A stretch of DNA of 50,678 nt from Butyrivibrio sp. AE3009 (GTDB taxonomy: Bacteria > Bacillota > Clostridia > Lachnospirales > Lachnospiraceae). Both the position numbers and the translations under genes were made by a program. Below, piece after piece: positions 34,560 to 43,437 of this stretch. The notes beneath the pieces are model-generated. The model saw only the letters and a program-made list of their open reading frames with translations, was not told where the DNA came from and ran no database searches. Within the stretch, counting starts at the first letter, position 1, and each line of letters opens with the position of its first letter. Location of the stretch: positions 1 to 50,678 of the forward strand of contig NZ_ATVS01000027.1 of NCBI RefSeq assembly GCF_000420845.1, written 5' to 3'.

Positions 34560-36362
34560 ATGAGGATTATCGATTATTACAATTATATAGCGACGGCTGC
34601 GTGCATATTGATATGTGCGGCGGCCGTTGTTATTTATGCACGGGGATACAACGCAAGGGGTAAGAAAAAAGAGAGATTTACTTGGGAAAATGGTCTTACA
34701 TACCTGCTTCTTGCCGGAATAATCCTTATAGCAGCTTTTTTAAGACTCTACAAGCTTACCGCTATACCTGCGGGACTTCAGCAGGATGAGGCTTCCATTG
34801 GTTATGAAGCCTATGCGCTTGCCCGCTACGGAATAGACAGAAACGGCTATTCGTACCCGGTTTATCCCATAACCTGGGGCTGCGGCGGTGGAAGTCCGCT
34901 TCTTATCTATCTTAATATGTTTTCGGTCAGATTGTTTGGAACGGGAGTGCTGAAGCTTAGGCTTATTCCTGCAATCTGCGGTATTCTTACGGTTCTTTTG
35001 TTCTTTTTTATTCTCAGGGAAGCTTTTGGCTACGGTAAATATGAGGGCAACAGGAACGGCATCGCCCTGTTCGGGGCTTTTTTCCTTGCGGTTTGTCCCT
35101 GGCATGTTATCCTCTCAAGATGGAGTCTTGACAGCAATATCATGCCCTTTGTTCTTGCGCTTGCCACATATCTGTTCATGTTGGCTGTAAGAAAGCGCAG
35201 CAGCCTGCTGTACGTCCTTAGTGCAGCGGTATATGCCATTTGTATGTATACCTATGGATCAGCAACGATAGTTGTTCCGATCACTCTTCTTTTGGCCCTT
35301 ATCTACTGCGTGAGAAAAAGAGCTATTACCATAGGGCAGCTAGTGGCTTCGGGAGTAGTTTTTCTTTTGATCTTCCTGCCGCTCCTTGTTTTCTATGGGG
35401 TTAATTATCTGGGGCTTCCGGAGATCCACACCGGCCTTTTTACCATCAACAGATTTACTTCATCAAGAAGCGAAGAAGTTTTTCTTAAGCTGGACAAGAC
35501 TCTTCCTGCGCAGCTCTGGAATAATCTGGTGACGCTTATAAGGATTGTAACCTTCGGGGATGATTCTGATATGCTCTGTCATTTTATTCCGGGATATTCG
35601 ACACTGCTGGAATTTACATTCCCCATCACTTTCCTTGGCATTGCTGTGTCATACAAGGAGGCAATTGAGGGCTTTGCTCTTGTTCCGAGAAAAAATAACA
35701 GCTACGAAAGAACCATGAACCTTGGACAGACCAGTGAGGATGAGAACAAGACTATCAATGTTATCTGGAATTCAACGCTGACAGCCTGCATTGTTCTATC
35801 GCTTCTCATAACCGCTGATATCAGCAGAATGGTCATGATCTTCCTGCCGCTTATATTTTATTTTGTCAAAGGCGCTGCTTTTGCGGCAGAACAGTCCAAA
35901 AAGCTGGTGGCTGTGCTTATAGTGCTTGTGTTTTTGGCCACTGCGGCCTTCACAAGGGACTATTTTAGCCTGTACAACAGCAATACCATCAGTGTGTTCA
36001 TGCCAACCTACGGTGATGCCATTGGGAGAGCCTATGAGGTTGCGGGAGATGAGCGCCCTGTCTGGTCTACCTATGAGGGACTGTCTTCACCTTACATGAT
36101 AGCGCTGTATTACAACGAATATGACCCGAGAAAGTTCGCAGAAACCGTGGTTTACAAGGATCCATACGCTGAATTCCGCACAGCCAGCTCCTTTGGCAAT
36201 TTTACCTTTGCGGACCTTCCCGAGGATGTCCTTGATGATCAGTATTCAAGCACTGTTTTCGTGGTGGCAAGTTCAGAGCTCAGTCTTTTTGAGAAAGGCG
36301 AGGGTTATGTGACCGAAAATATGGGTGGATACTCGGTTGTCTACAGACCCCTTTCGGAGTGA
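34560..36362 (+). CDS. GT39/PMT-like membrane glycosyltransferase
   Basis: This 600-residue protein has about 11-12 membrane segments and a C-terminal soluble domain. It resembles ArnT/PMT (PMT_2) enzymes, which transfer sugars from a polyprenyl-phosphate carrier on the outer face of the membrane. The first large loop has GLQQDEASIGYEAYAL, with the Asp-Glu pair typical of the catalytic loop, and later DSNIMPFVLALATYL. The donor and acceptor are unknown. It is closely spaced behind the DUF5722 gene and is the second member of this general kind in the window, with the YfhO gene. Translation starts at ATG 34560; the ribosome site is a weak GGGG stretch. Confidence 0.82.
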   Translation: MRIIDYYNYIATAACILICAAAVVIYARGYNARGKKKERFTWENGLTYLLLAGIILIAAFLRLYKLTAIPAGLQQDEASIGYEAYALARYGIDRNGYSYPVYPITWGCGGGSPLLIYLNMFSVRLFGTGVLKLRLIPAICGILTVLLFFFILREAFGYGKYEGNRNGIALFGAFFLAVCPWHVILSRWSLDSNIMPFVLALATYLFMLAVRKRSSLLYVLSAAVYAICMYTYGSATIVVPITLLLALIYCVRKRAITIGQLVASGVVFLLIFLPLLVFYGVNYLGLPEIHTGLFTINRFTSSRSEEVFLKLDKTLPAQLWNNLVTLIRIVTFGDDSDMLCHFIPGYSTLLEFTFPITFLGIAVSYKEAIEGFALVPRKNNSYERTMNLGQTSEDENKTINVIWNSTLTACIVLSLLITADISRMVMIFLPLIFYFVKGAAFAAEQSKKLVAVLIVLVFLATAAFTRDYFSLYNSNTISVFMPTYGDAIGRAYEVAGDERPVWSTYEGLSSPYMIALYYNEYDPRKFAETVVYKDPYAEFRTASSFGNFTFADLPEDVLDDQYSSTVFVVASSELSLFEKGEGYVTENMGGYSVVYRPLSE

Positions 36363-36498
36363 AAAATTTAATAAAATTTTATAAAATTTATAAGTTGGTT
36401 ATAATGCTAAAATGTGCATAAAATCTGGGCTTGAGAGCTATTTTTCTCTTCTGAAATCCGACATAATAGATATATAAAAAATTATGTCGGAGGTGCGT

Positions 36499-37158
36499 AT
36501 GAAGAAAAGGATTTTTTCGATTTTGGCGGCTATGGGGATAGCTCTTTTTTTTACTCTCAATGCATCTGTTGCCAGGGCAGCGGATCCTTCCGTTAAGAAT
36601 ATCACCATTGAAAGTGAATACATGATTCCGGATGACATGGGGTGGTGCACCTACTATGTGCTTATTGCCACCAACAACACCGGTAAGGATATATCTGTAA
36701 GCGCCGATTTTACCTCCTACGACAAGGCCGGTAAGGCTTTGAACAAGGTTAATGACTATTCCGAAGCGGTCAAAAAGGGGCAGAGGTTCATACTGTACGG
36801 GCAGTTTGTGAACAGCAAGAACCCGGGACTTAAGAGCTGCAAATACGAGTTTAGTGTCAAAGAGACCGGTAACTGCACTTATTCCTCGGTTAATCTGGAT
36901 GCTTCCAAGAACGGCAATTGTCTTGAAGTATCTGCAACAAATTACTCCGAGAAGGATATTCAGGGAGTAGGAGTAAGAACGGTATTTTTGAAAAATGGCA
37001 AGCCTGTTGCCTTTGACGTTGTAAACATCGCCGATACCGGCTATACCTTCCACGGAGGTAGCACCAATTCCCAGGCAATGGGAGTTAATGCCGGAGAATA
37101 TGACGAATATATAATGACCTATACCTCGGCCGGAAATCTTCTGGCAGGCAATTTCTGA
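36499..37158 (+). CDS. Small secreted protein of unknown function
   Basis: This 219-residue protein has a clear signal peptide (MKKRIFSILAAMGIALFF…, cleavage near VARAADP). The mature part is predicted all-beta, in two similar halves that each read like an extracellular Ig-like/FxLYD-type domain (VLIATNNTGKDISVSADFTS and LEVSATNYSEKDIQGVGVRT). I do not assign a function. I chose ATG 36499, 4 nt after GGAGGTG, over ATG 36484, which precedes that site. A terminator follows at once. Confidence 0.75.
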   Translation: MKKRIFSILAAMGIALFFTLNASVARAADPSVKNITIESEYMIPDDMGWCTYYVLIATNNTGKDISVSADFTSYDKAGKALNKVNDYSEAVKKGQRFILYGQFVNSKNPGLKSCKYEFSVKETGNCTYSSVNLDASKNGNCLEVSATNYSEKDIQGVGVRTVFLKNGKPVAFDVVNIADTGYTFHGGSTNSQAMGVNAGEYDEYIMTYTSAGNLLAGNF

Positions 37159-37162
37159 TATT

Positions 37163-37199
37163 AACCTCGGAAGGTGCAAACCCTCCGAGGTTTCTTTTT
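37163..37199 (+). terminator. Rho-independent terminator
   Basis: AACCTCGGAAGG pairs with CCCTCCGAGGTT around GTGCAAA, followed by TCTTTTT. It ends the gene for the small secreted protein. Confidence 0.88.
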
Positions 37200-37281
37200 A
37201 AAATCCCTTTTGGTGTTGACGAATCTATGCTATACTATCATTTGGTTACATATAATTATTGGGGGAGAGTTTGTTTTCCAG

Positions 37282-38298
37282 ATGGCTCTAAGCAGCGGGG
37301 GTAAGAAAAAGAAAGAATACAGCGGCAGGGTCAAGAAACTGCGCAGGCTGATTGTGGCCGCAGTGGTGCTGTCCTGTCTTATACCGACCAGTATATGTCT
37401 GGTGCTGGCAGTTCGATTTGACAGACTGAGAACTGACTATGAACAGACCAAGGCCGATCTTGATTGGTACAGAGAACGCTACGGAAGCGAGATGGATATA
37501 CTTTCGGAATCCGGCGCTTCTGATGAGGGATCCTTTAATGGTGTGGCACTGGCCAAGGAGCCGGAGGGTGACCCGCAGGATGTGACTGAGGGACCTGCAC
37601 CGGACACGGAAGAATATGATACGGATTATGCGGTGGTTGAGATGAGCGGAGCTCAGAATCCCGAGGATATTGAGGGAACAAGATATGTGTATCTTACCTT
37701 TGATGACGGACCAAGTTCCTCCACCGATGAGATTCTTGATATTCTTGCGGAATATGACGTCAAGGCTACTTTCTTTGTCTGCGGCAAGCCCGATGCCAGA
37801 TATACCGATGCCTACAAGCGCATTGTGGATGAGGGACACACTCTTGGAATGCATTCCTATAGCCACAAGTACAGCGTTATATATGATTCTCCGGAGGCCT
37901 TCAGAGCCGATCTGGAGAAACTCAGAGTTTTTCTCTATGAGACAACAGGAGTCTGGTCCAAATATTACAGATTCCCGGGAGGAAGTTCTAATTCCGTCAG
38001 CAAGGCAGATATGTCCGAACTGGCTGAATATCTCAAGGGGCAGGAAGTCACTTTTTATGACTGGAACGTCTCTGCCGGAGATGACAGATCCGGTGCCAAC
38101 AAGGATACAATCTACAGCAATATAGTTAATAATATCCCGAGGTTCAAGCACTGCATCGTGCTGATGCACGATTCTGCGGACAAGAAGAGTACCGTTGAGG
38201 CTCTGCCCGGGATCATAGAGGCCATACAGGCCATGGATGACACAGTGATAGTTCCGATAACGGACGATACGTTACCGGTTCAACATATCAAATTTTAA
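37282..38298 (+). CDS. Membrane-anchored polysaccharide deacetylase (CE4/NodB)
   Basis: This 338-residue protein has one N-terminal membrane segment (IVAAVVLSCLIPTSICLVL) and then a linker, placing a NodB domain outside the cell. It probably removes N-acetyl groups from peptidoglycan or another glycan. Catalytic motifs are TFDDG (Asp141, Asp142), HSYSH (His191 and His195 as metal ligands), RFPGGS, and the late LMHD. Start: ATG 37282 is the first in-frame codon after the GGGGGAG site at 37261-37267, although the gap of 14 nt is long. Upstream starts would run through the terminator. The leader carries CATATAATTATT before the ribosome site, like dxr. The bactofilin gene follows after 29 bp. Confidence 0.88.
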   Translation: MALSSGGKKKKEYSGRVKKLRRLIVAAVVLSCLIPTSICLVLAVRFDRLRTDYEQTKADLDWYRERYGSEMDILSESGASDEGSFNGVALAKEPEGDPQDVTEGPAPDTEEYDTDYAVVEMSGAQNPEDIEGTRYVYLTFDDGPSSSTDEILDILAEYDVKATFFVCGKPDARYTDAYKRIVDEGHTLGMHSYSHKYSVIYDSPEAFRADLEKLRVFLYETTGVWSKYYRFPGGSSNSVSKADMSELAEYLKGQEVTFYDWNVSAGDDRSGANKDTIYSNIVNNIPRFKHCIVLMHDSADKKSTVEALPGIIEAIQAMDDTVIVPITDDTLPVQHIKF

Positions 38299-38327
38299 GA
38301 AATCAGTAATGAATGGAGGATATGAAA

Positions 38328-39269
38328 ATGGGATTTTTTTCAGAACTCAAGAGTGATCTTTCACAGGCTGTAAACACACTTATGCCTGAGGACACTTCCG
38401 AAGAAACAGCCGCTCCCGAAGAAGCTAAGAGCGAGGAGAAAAAGGAAGAGAAATCCGAGAAGGTTGATCTTGACACAATGCTTAACAGACTTGATGACAT
38501 CAAGCTGGAGGACATCAAAGGGGAGGAATCTGTTGCAGCACCTGAACCAGCAATTTCTGAGGTTAAGGAACCTGAGCAGGAGACAGTATTCAACGATCCT
38601 GTATTTGACGAGCCCAAGGCCAATACCTTTGAGCCTGTAGTTGAAGAACAGACCGCAGCACAGCCTAAGGAGACAACTCCTATGAGCGCCCTGGAAGCTA
38701 TCAGCAGTGGGAATGTTGATACCTACGCAAGCCAGGCAGCAGCTCCTGTTGTGGAAAATACATATAATTATGGGGGAAATGTAGCTATGGAATTTGAACA
38801 GCAGACACCTACAGATGAGACAGCTGTCATTACCGAAGGAATGGTAATCACAGGAGATTTACAGACAACAGGATCACTTGATCTTGTTGGAAAGGTGTCA
38901 GGCAATCTTAAGTGCCTTGGCAAGCTCAATGTAACAGGTGAGATCATCGGCGATTCAGATGCAGCAGAGATCTATGCAGAGTCAGCAAGAATCACAGGTG
39001 AAGTAAGATCAAGAGGCAGTGTCAAGGTTGGACAGAGCACTGTTATCGTTGGTAATATTTATGGCTCATCAGCTGTTATTGCAGGCGCTGTTAAGGGCGA
39101 TATCGACGTTCACGGACCTGTAGTTCTTGATACAACAGCCATCGTTATGGGTAATATCAAGTCTCAGTCAGTTCAGATCAACAACGGTGCCGTTATCGAG
39201 GGTATGTGCTCTCAGGCTTATGCCGATGTTAATCCTTCTGAGTTCTTTGAGACTCTTAAGAACAGATAA
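38328..39269 (+). CDS. Bactofilin with long acidic N-terminal extension
   Basis: This 313-residue cytoskeletal protein has a bactofilin (DUF583) beta-helix at about residues 165-295, seen as short repeats such as GSLDLVGKVSGNLKCLGKLN and GSVKVGQSTVIVGNIYGS. Bactofilins form filaments at the membrane and can localise cell-wall enzymes. Residues 1-150 are an acidic, Pro/Glu-rich linker starting with an amphipathic GFFSELKSDLSQAVN, which may bind the membrane. ATG 38328 has GGAGGA 7 nt upstream; the earlier ATGs at 38313 and 38322 overlap or crowd that site. A possible internal start at 38787 would yield the core alone. It lies between the deacetylase and pyrH, so a wall-synthesis role is likely. 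Confidence 0.88.
   Translation: MGFFSELKSDLSQAVNTLMPEDTSEETAAPEEAKSEEKKEEKSEKVDLDTMLNRLDDIKLEDIKGEESVAAPEPAISEVKEPEQETVFNDPVFDEPKANTFEPVVEEQTAAQPKETTPMSALEAISSGNVDTYASQAAAPVVENTYNYGGNVAMEFEQQTPTDETAVITEGMVITGDLQTTGSLDLVGKVSGNLKCLGKLNVTGEIIGDSDAAEIYAESARITGEVRSRGSVKVGQSTVIVGNIYGSSAVIAGAVKGDIDVHGPVVLDTTAIVMGNIKSQSVQINNGAVIEGMCSQAYADVNPSEFFETLKNR
38761..38789 (+). promoter_or_regulatory. Possible internal ribosome site and start within bactofilin gene
   Basis: CATATAATTAT is followed by GGGGGA (38772-38777) and an in-frame ATG at 38787, 9 nt later. The same AT-rich word precedes the ribosome sites of the deacetylase (37249-37260) and dxr (42258-42269). Initiation here would give a 160-residue core bactofilin. 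Confidence 0.4.
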
Positions 39270-39295
39270 TAACAATATCAATATTGGAGTGAATG

Positions 39296-39991
39296 ATGAG
39301 AATTTTATTAAAGCTTAGCGGTGAGGCCCTGGCAGGCCCCAAAAAGACAGGCTTCGACGAGGAAACTGTCAGAAAGGTTGCACTTCAGGTTAAACAGCTT
39401 GTGGATGGCGGCACTGAGGTAGGCATCGTTATCGGCGGTGGCAACTTCTGGCGCGGTCGCACCAGCGAGAACATCGACAGAACTAAGGCTGATCAGATCG
39501 GAATGCTTGCAACTGTAATGAACTGCATCTATGTTTCAGAGATCTTCAGAAGTGAAGGTATGATGACCAACATACTTACTCCATTCGAATGTGGCTCATT
39601 TACCAAACTTTTTTCCAAGGACAGAGCAAACAAGTATTTTGCTCACAACATGGTTGTATTCTTTGCAGGCGGCACAGGACATCCTTACTTCTCAACAGAT
39701 ACCGGAGTTGTCCTTAGGGCCATTGAGGTAGAGGCTGATTACATTCTTCTTGCAAAGGCAATTGACGGAGTCTATGATTCAGATCCGGCCAAGAATCCTG
39801 ATGCCAAGAGATATGACAAGATATCAATTGACGAGGTTATAGCCAATAACCTTCAGGTTGTTGATATGACAGCTTCAATACTGGCAAGAGATAATAAGGT
39901 TCCCATGAGAGTATTCGCACTCCAGGAGGAAGGCAGCATTGTAAAGGCAGCAGCAGGTGATTTCGACGGAACCACCGTAACCTGTGACTGA
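39296..39991 (+). CDS. pyrH: UMP kinase
   Basis: This 231-residue cytosolic enzyme phosphorylates UMP to UDP with ATP, the bacterial amino-acid-kinase-fold type. It shows the N-terminal KLSGEAL, the glycine-rich GGGNFWRGR, and the late LLAKAIDGVYDSDPAKNP. ATG 39296 is 6 nt after GGAG; the ATG at 39293 would be only 3 nt away. pyrH is normally preceded by rpsB-tsf in Clostridia; here it follows bactofilin after 26 bp. frr follows at once. Confidence 0.96.
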   Translation: MRILLKLSGEALAGPKKTGFDEETVRKVALQVKQLVDGGTEVGIVIGGGNFWRGRTSENIDRTKADQIGMLATVMNCIYVSEIFRSEGMMTNILTPFECGSFTKLFSKDRANKYFAHNMVVFFAGGTGHPYFSTDTGVVLRAIEVEADYILLAKAIDGVYDSDPAKNPDAKRYDKISIDEVIANNLQVVDMTASILARDNKVPMRVFALQEEGSIVKAAAGDFDGTTVTCD

Positions 39992-40010
39992 TAATTAGGA
40001 GGATAAATGT

Positions 40011-40562
40011 ATGAACGAGAGAGTAAAAGCTTATAATGACAAAATGCAGAAGTCATTTGATTTCCTCAAGGAGGAGCTTGCATCTATCCGCGCAGGAAGA
40101 GCTAATCCTCACGTACTTGATAAGATAAAGGTTGATTATTACGGAACACCTACACCAATTCAGCAGGTAGGTAACGTTTCCATCCCTGAGGCACGTATTA
40201 TTCAGATCGCACCTTGGGATAAGACTCTTATCAAGGACATTGAGAAGGCTATCATGGCTTCCGATCTTGGTATCACCCCCAGCAACGACGGCACTGTTAT
40301 CAGACTTGTTTTCCCTGAGCTCACTGAGGAGCGCAGAAAACAGCTCACCAAGGACATCCGCAAGAAGGGTGAGGATGCCAAGGTTGCAGTCAGAAACGTA
40401 AGACGTGACGGCAATGATGCTTTCAAGAAGCTCAAAGGCTCCGATGTTTCTGAGGACGAGATCAACGATCTTAACGATGAACTTCAGAAGATCACTGACA
40501 AGTTCATCAAGGATATTGATGCAACCGTTGAGGAGAAGAATAAAGAGATCATGACAGTCTGA
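40011..40562 (+). CDS. frr: Ribosome recycling factor
   Basis: This 183-residue protein splits post-termination ribosomes together with EF-G. It has the full-length family pattern: EELASIRAGRANPHVLDKI, YYGTPTPIQQVGNVS, IQIAPWD, VIRLVFPELTEERRK and the C-terminal helix ending NKEIMTV. AGGAGG lies 8 nt before the ATG. It sits 19 bp after pyrH, a near-universal pairing. Confidence 0.97.
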   Translation: MNERVKAYNDKMQKSFDFLKEELASIRAGRANPHVLDKIKVDYYGTPTPIQQVGNVSIPEARIIQIAPWDKTLIKDIEKAIMASDLGITPSNDGTVIRLVFPELTEERRKQLTKDIRKKGEDAKVAVRNVRRDGNDAFKKLKGSDVSEDEINDLNDELQKITDKFIKDIDATVEEKNKEIMTV

Positions 40563-40587
40563 TCTTGAGATTTTTAAGGACTTTAGT

Positions 40588-41304
40588 ATGGAAGAAAATT
40601 TAAATATCCCCCAGCATGTGGCAATCATATTGGACGGTAACGGAAGGTGGGCCAAGGAAAAGGGCATGCCTCGTAACTATGGTCACATGCAGGGAGCTAA
40701 AGCCGTTGAGGACATCCTGGTAGATGCCAGGGATCTTGGTATCAAGTATCTCACGGTCTATGCTTTTTCAACTGAGAACTGGTCCAGACCTGAGGCTGAG
40801 GTTTCAGCTCTTATGACGATACTTCGCAATTACTTAAAGACCAGTATCAAGAAGTCCATGAAGAATAATGTTCGCTGTCGTGTCATCGGCGAGAGATCGG
40901 CTCTTTCCGAGGATATTCAGGCAGCTATTGCAGAGCTTGAGGAAGCTACCGCAGGTAACACCGGACTTACCTTCACCATTGCCATCAACTATGGAGGCAG
41001 GGATGAGATTACAAGAGCAGTAAGGAAGGTGGCTGCCAAGGTTCAGGGCGGTGAGATATCCGCTGATGCAATTACTGAGGAGATGATCGCACAGAACCTG
41101 GATACCAGCTTTATGCCGGATCCGGATCTTCTTATCAGAACCTGCAATGAACAGCGAATTTCCAATTATCTTTTATGGCAGTGCGCTTATACTGAGTTTT
41201 ACTACACTCCTGTGGCATGGCCTGATTTCAACAAGGCTGAGCTGGTTAAGGCTATTGAGTCCTATTCCGGCAGAAACAGGAAGTTTGGCGGACTTAAAAC
41301 CTAA
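40588..41304 (+). CDS. uppS: Isoprenyl transferase (undecaprenyl diphosphate synthase)
   Basis: This 238-residue cis-prenyltransferase builds undecaprenyl diphosphate, the lipid carrier for cell-wall precursors, from farnesyl and isopentenyl diphosphates. Motifs are HVAIILDGNGRWAKEKG, the catalytic-loop YAFSTENWSRP, and the late RTCNEQRISNYLLWQCAYTE. That last block usually reads RTSGE(L/Q)RLSNF, so this copy departs slightly in the RTCN stretch. The gene is 25 bp after frr. Its substrate depends on the MEP pathway, two genes of which (dxr, ispG) lie downstream. Confidence 0.95.
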   Translation: MEENLNIPQHVAIILDGNGRWAKEKGMPRNYGHMQGAKAVEDILVDARDLGIKYLTVYAFSTENWSRPEAEVSALMTILRNYLKTSIKKSMKNNVRCRVIGERSALSEDIQAAIAELEEATAGNTGLTFTIAINYGGRDEITRAVRKVAAKVQGGEISADAITEEMIAQNLDTSFMPDPDLLIRTCNEQRISNYLLWQCAYTEFYYTPVAWPDFNKAELVKAIESYSGRNRKFGGLKT

Positions 41305-41324
41305 AATAAGGCTGGTATAACAAA

Positions 41325-42146
41325 TTGAAAACTAGAGTTATCAGTGGTGTTATAATAGCAATCGTGCTGGCTGCAGTGCTGATTCCCGGAGGGTATATAT
41401 TATCGGCAACTCTTCTGGCGGTGTCCTGTATCAGTTTCTTCGAGCTGACAAGGGCGACAGGAGTGCATCAGCAAGGCAAGAAATGCAATTCCATTGAAGT
41501 GTGCGGATACATTTCTATCCTTGTTCACTACATTCAGATGATGCTGGTGAAGGATTACAGATACTATATCTTTTCCGTGATGTTTGCATTTTTCCTGATC
41601 ATGGTGTGTTACGTGATAAGTTTTCCCAGATACACATCGGTTCAGGCCATGTCCACGTTTTTCTGCTTTTTATATGCGCCGGTTAACATGTCCTTCGTAT
41701 ATCTTTTGAGAATACGTCCCTATGGGGCCTATCTGGCATGGATTCCTTTTATTGCCTGGGTGTGCGATACCTGTGCATTCTTCGCAGGCAAGGCTTTTGG
41801 CAGGCACAAGCTGGTGCCGGTACTTTCACCCAAGAAGACGGTGGAGGGTGCCATTGGCGGAGTGCTGGGCAGCATGGCAGTGGGACTGATATTTGGATAT
41901 CTTCTTTACAGGGAGATACACAATCCTAATGTATTTTATGTTCTTCTCATAATTACCTTTGTGGGCAGCATAATTTCCCAGCTGGGAGACCTGTTGGCTT
42001 CAGGTATCAAGAGGGACCACAATATCAAGGATTACGGCAAACTGATTCCGGGCCACGGCGGTATTATGGACAGATTTGACAGCGTGATTTTTGTTATACC
42101 CTGTATATACTTCCTTGCGGCAGTACTGGTGCCCATGGCGGTATAA
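41325..42146 (+). CDS. cdsA: Phosphatidate cytidylyltransferase
   Basis: This 273-residue membrane enzyme makes CDP-diacylglycerol from CTP and phosphatidic acid. It has about seven to eight membrane segments and the family signature SGIKRDHNIKDYGKLIPGHG, ending in GIMDRFDS. The start is TTG 41325 (MKTRVISGV), preceded only by a weak AAGG; no ATG lies near the conserved N-terminus. It follows uppS by 20 bp, the usual order. A terminator comes next, so dxr may be transcribed partly from its own promoter. Confidence 0.94.
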   Translation: MKTRVISGVIIAIVLAAVLIPGGYILSATLLAVSCISFFELTRATGVHQQGKKCNSIEVCGYISILVHYIQMMLVKDYRYYIFSVMFAFFLIMVCYVISFPRYTSVQAMSTFFCFLYAPVNMSFVYLLRIRPYGAYLAWIPFIAWVCDTCAFFAGKAFGRHKLVPVLSPKKTVEGAIGGVLGSMAVGLIFGYLLYREIHNPNVFYVLLIITFVGSIISQLGDLLASGIKRDHNIKDYGKLIPGHGGIMDRFDSVIFVIPCIYFLAAVLVPMAV

Positions 42147-42167
42147 GGACTAAATATCTGATATTTC

Positions 42168-42201
42168 AAGGAGAATTCTGATAGGATTCTCCTTTTTATT
42201 T
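42168..42201 (+). terminator. Terminator between cdsA and dxr
   Basis: AAGGAGAAT pairs with ATTCTCCTT across TCTGATAGG, followed by TTTATTTTT. It splits the housekeeping run, though read-through is possible. Confidence 0.8.
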
Positions 42202-42281
42202 TTCATGTGGATTATGGTATTATGTCTAGTGTAAATTTATGATGGATTTATTATGACCATATAATTATTCGGGAGAAATAA

Positions 42282-43421
42282 ATGAGAAAAATAGTTCTAC
42301 TTGGTTCCACAGGCTCCATAGGAACCCAGACTCTGGATGTGGTTAGAAACAACCCTTCGGAGCTTACGGTAGTGGGTCTTGCGGCTAATACAAATGCGAA
42401 AATGGTTGAAGAGCAGATAAGGGAATTTCATGTTTCCCATGCCTGCATGTTCGACGAAAAGGCTGCCCTCGATCTCAAGGAGAGGGTTAAGGATCTTGAT
42501 GTTAAGATATACAGCGGAATGGAGGGACTTCTTGAACTTGTAAGTCTTCCTGAAGCTGATACAGTCCTTACAGCGGTGGTTGGAATGATAGGTATCAGAC
42601 CTACGATCAGAGCTATCGAGGCAGGTAAGGACATTGCACTTGCCAACAAGGAGACTCTTGTATGCGCGGGACATATTATAATGTCGCTTGCAAGAGAGAA
42701 GGGAGTTTCCATACTTCCCGTTGACAGTGAGCACAGTGCCATCTTCCAGTCCCTTAACGGAGAACCTCGTGATAAGGTTGAGAAGATTCTTCTCACAGCC
42801 AGCGGTGGTCCCTTCAGAGGTAAGAAGATTGCAGATCTTGAGAATATGACTGCAGCTGATGCCCTGAAGCACCCCAACTGGGATATGGGACCCAAGGTTA
42901 CCATAGATTCTTCATCCCTTGTCAATAAGGGACTTGAGGTTATGGAGGCCAGATGGCTCTTTGATGTAAGCCTTGATAATATTCAGGTTGTGGTTCATCC
43001 CCAGAGTATAGTGCACAGTGCGGTTCAATTCGTGGACGGGGCTGTTATAGCTCAGCTGGGCGTTCCGGATATGAAGCTGCCTATTCAGTATGCGCTTTTT
43101 TACCCGGACAGAAGACCCATGAACGAGAAGAGGCTTGATCTGTTTGAGCTTCACCAGCTTACCTTTGAAAAGCCCGATACCGATACCTTCAGAGGACTTA
43201 AGCTTGCCTTCGATGCTGCAATGCAGGGCGGCAGTATGCCCACTGTATTCAATGCTGCCAATGAGATGGCGGTCAAGAGCTTCCTTAAGGGCGACATCAG
43301 ATATCTTGAGATCTATGACATGATTGAGAGAGCCATGGAGCATCACAGCCTTGTGGATAATCCTACGGTTGAGCAGATTCTTGCTGCAGAGGCAGAGACT
43401 TACGAGTATTTGGACAGATAA
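42282..43421 (+). CDS. dxr: 1-deoxy-D-xylulose 5-phosphate reductoisomerase
   Basis: This 379-residue cytosolic enzyme converts DXP to MEP with NADPH, the committed step of the non-mevalonate isoprenoid pathway. It has the NADPH site GSTGSIGTQTLDVV, ANKETLVCAG, the metal-site stretch DSEHSAIFQSLNG, and HPNWDMGPKVTIDSSSLVNK. GGGAG at 42270-42274 precedes the ATG by 7 nt. The 135-bp gap upstream holds the terminator and a leader with CATATAATTATT. Confidence 0.97.
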   Translation: MRKIVLLGSTGSIGTQTLDVVRNNPSELTVVGLAANTNAKMVEEQIREFHVSHACMFDEKAALDLKERVKDLDVKIYSGMEGLLELVSLPEADTVLTAVVGMIGIRPTIRAIEAGKDIALANKETLVCAGHIIMSLAREKGVSILPVDSEHSAIFQSLNGEPRDKVEKILLTASGGPFRGKKIADLENMTAADALKHPNWDMGPKVTIDSSSLVNKGLEVMEARWLFDVSLDNIQVVVHPQSIVHSAVQFVDGAVIAQLGVPDMKLPIQYALFYPDRRPMNEKRLDLFELHQLTFEKPDTDTFRGLKLAFDAAMQGGSMPTVFNAANEMAVKSFLKGDIRYLEIYDMIERAMEHHSLVDNPTVEQILAAEAETYEYLDR

Positions 43422-43437
43422 GGAGATACAGGCTTAA

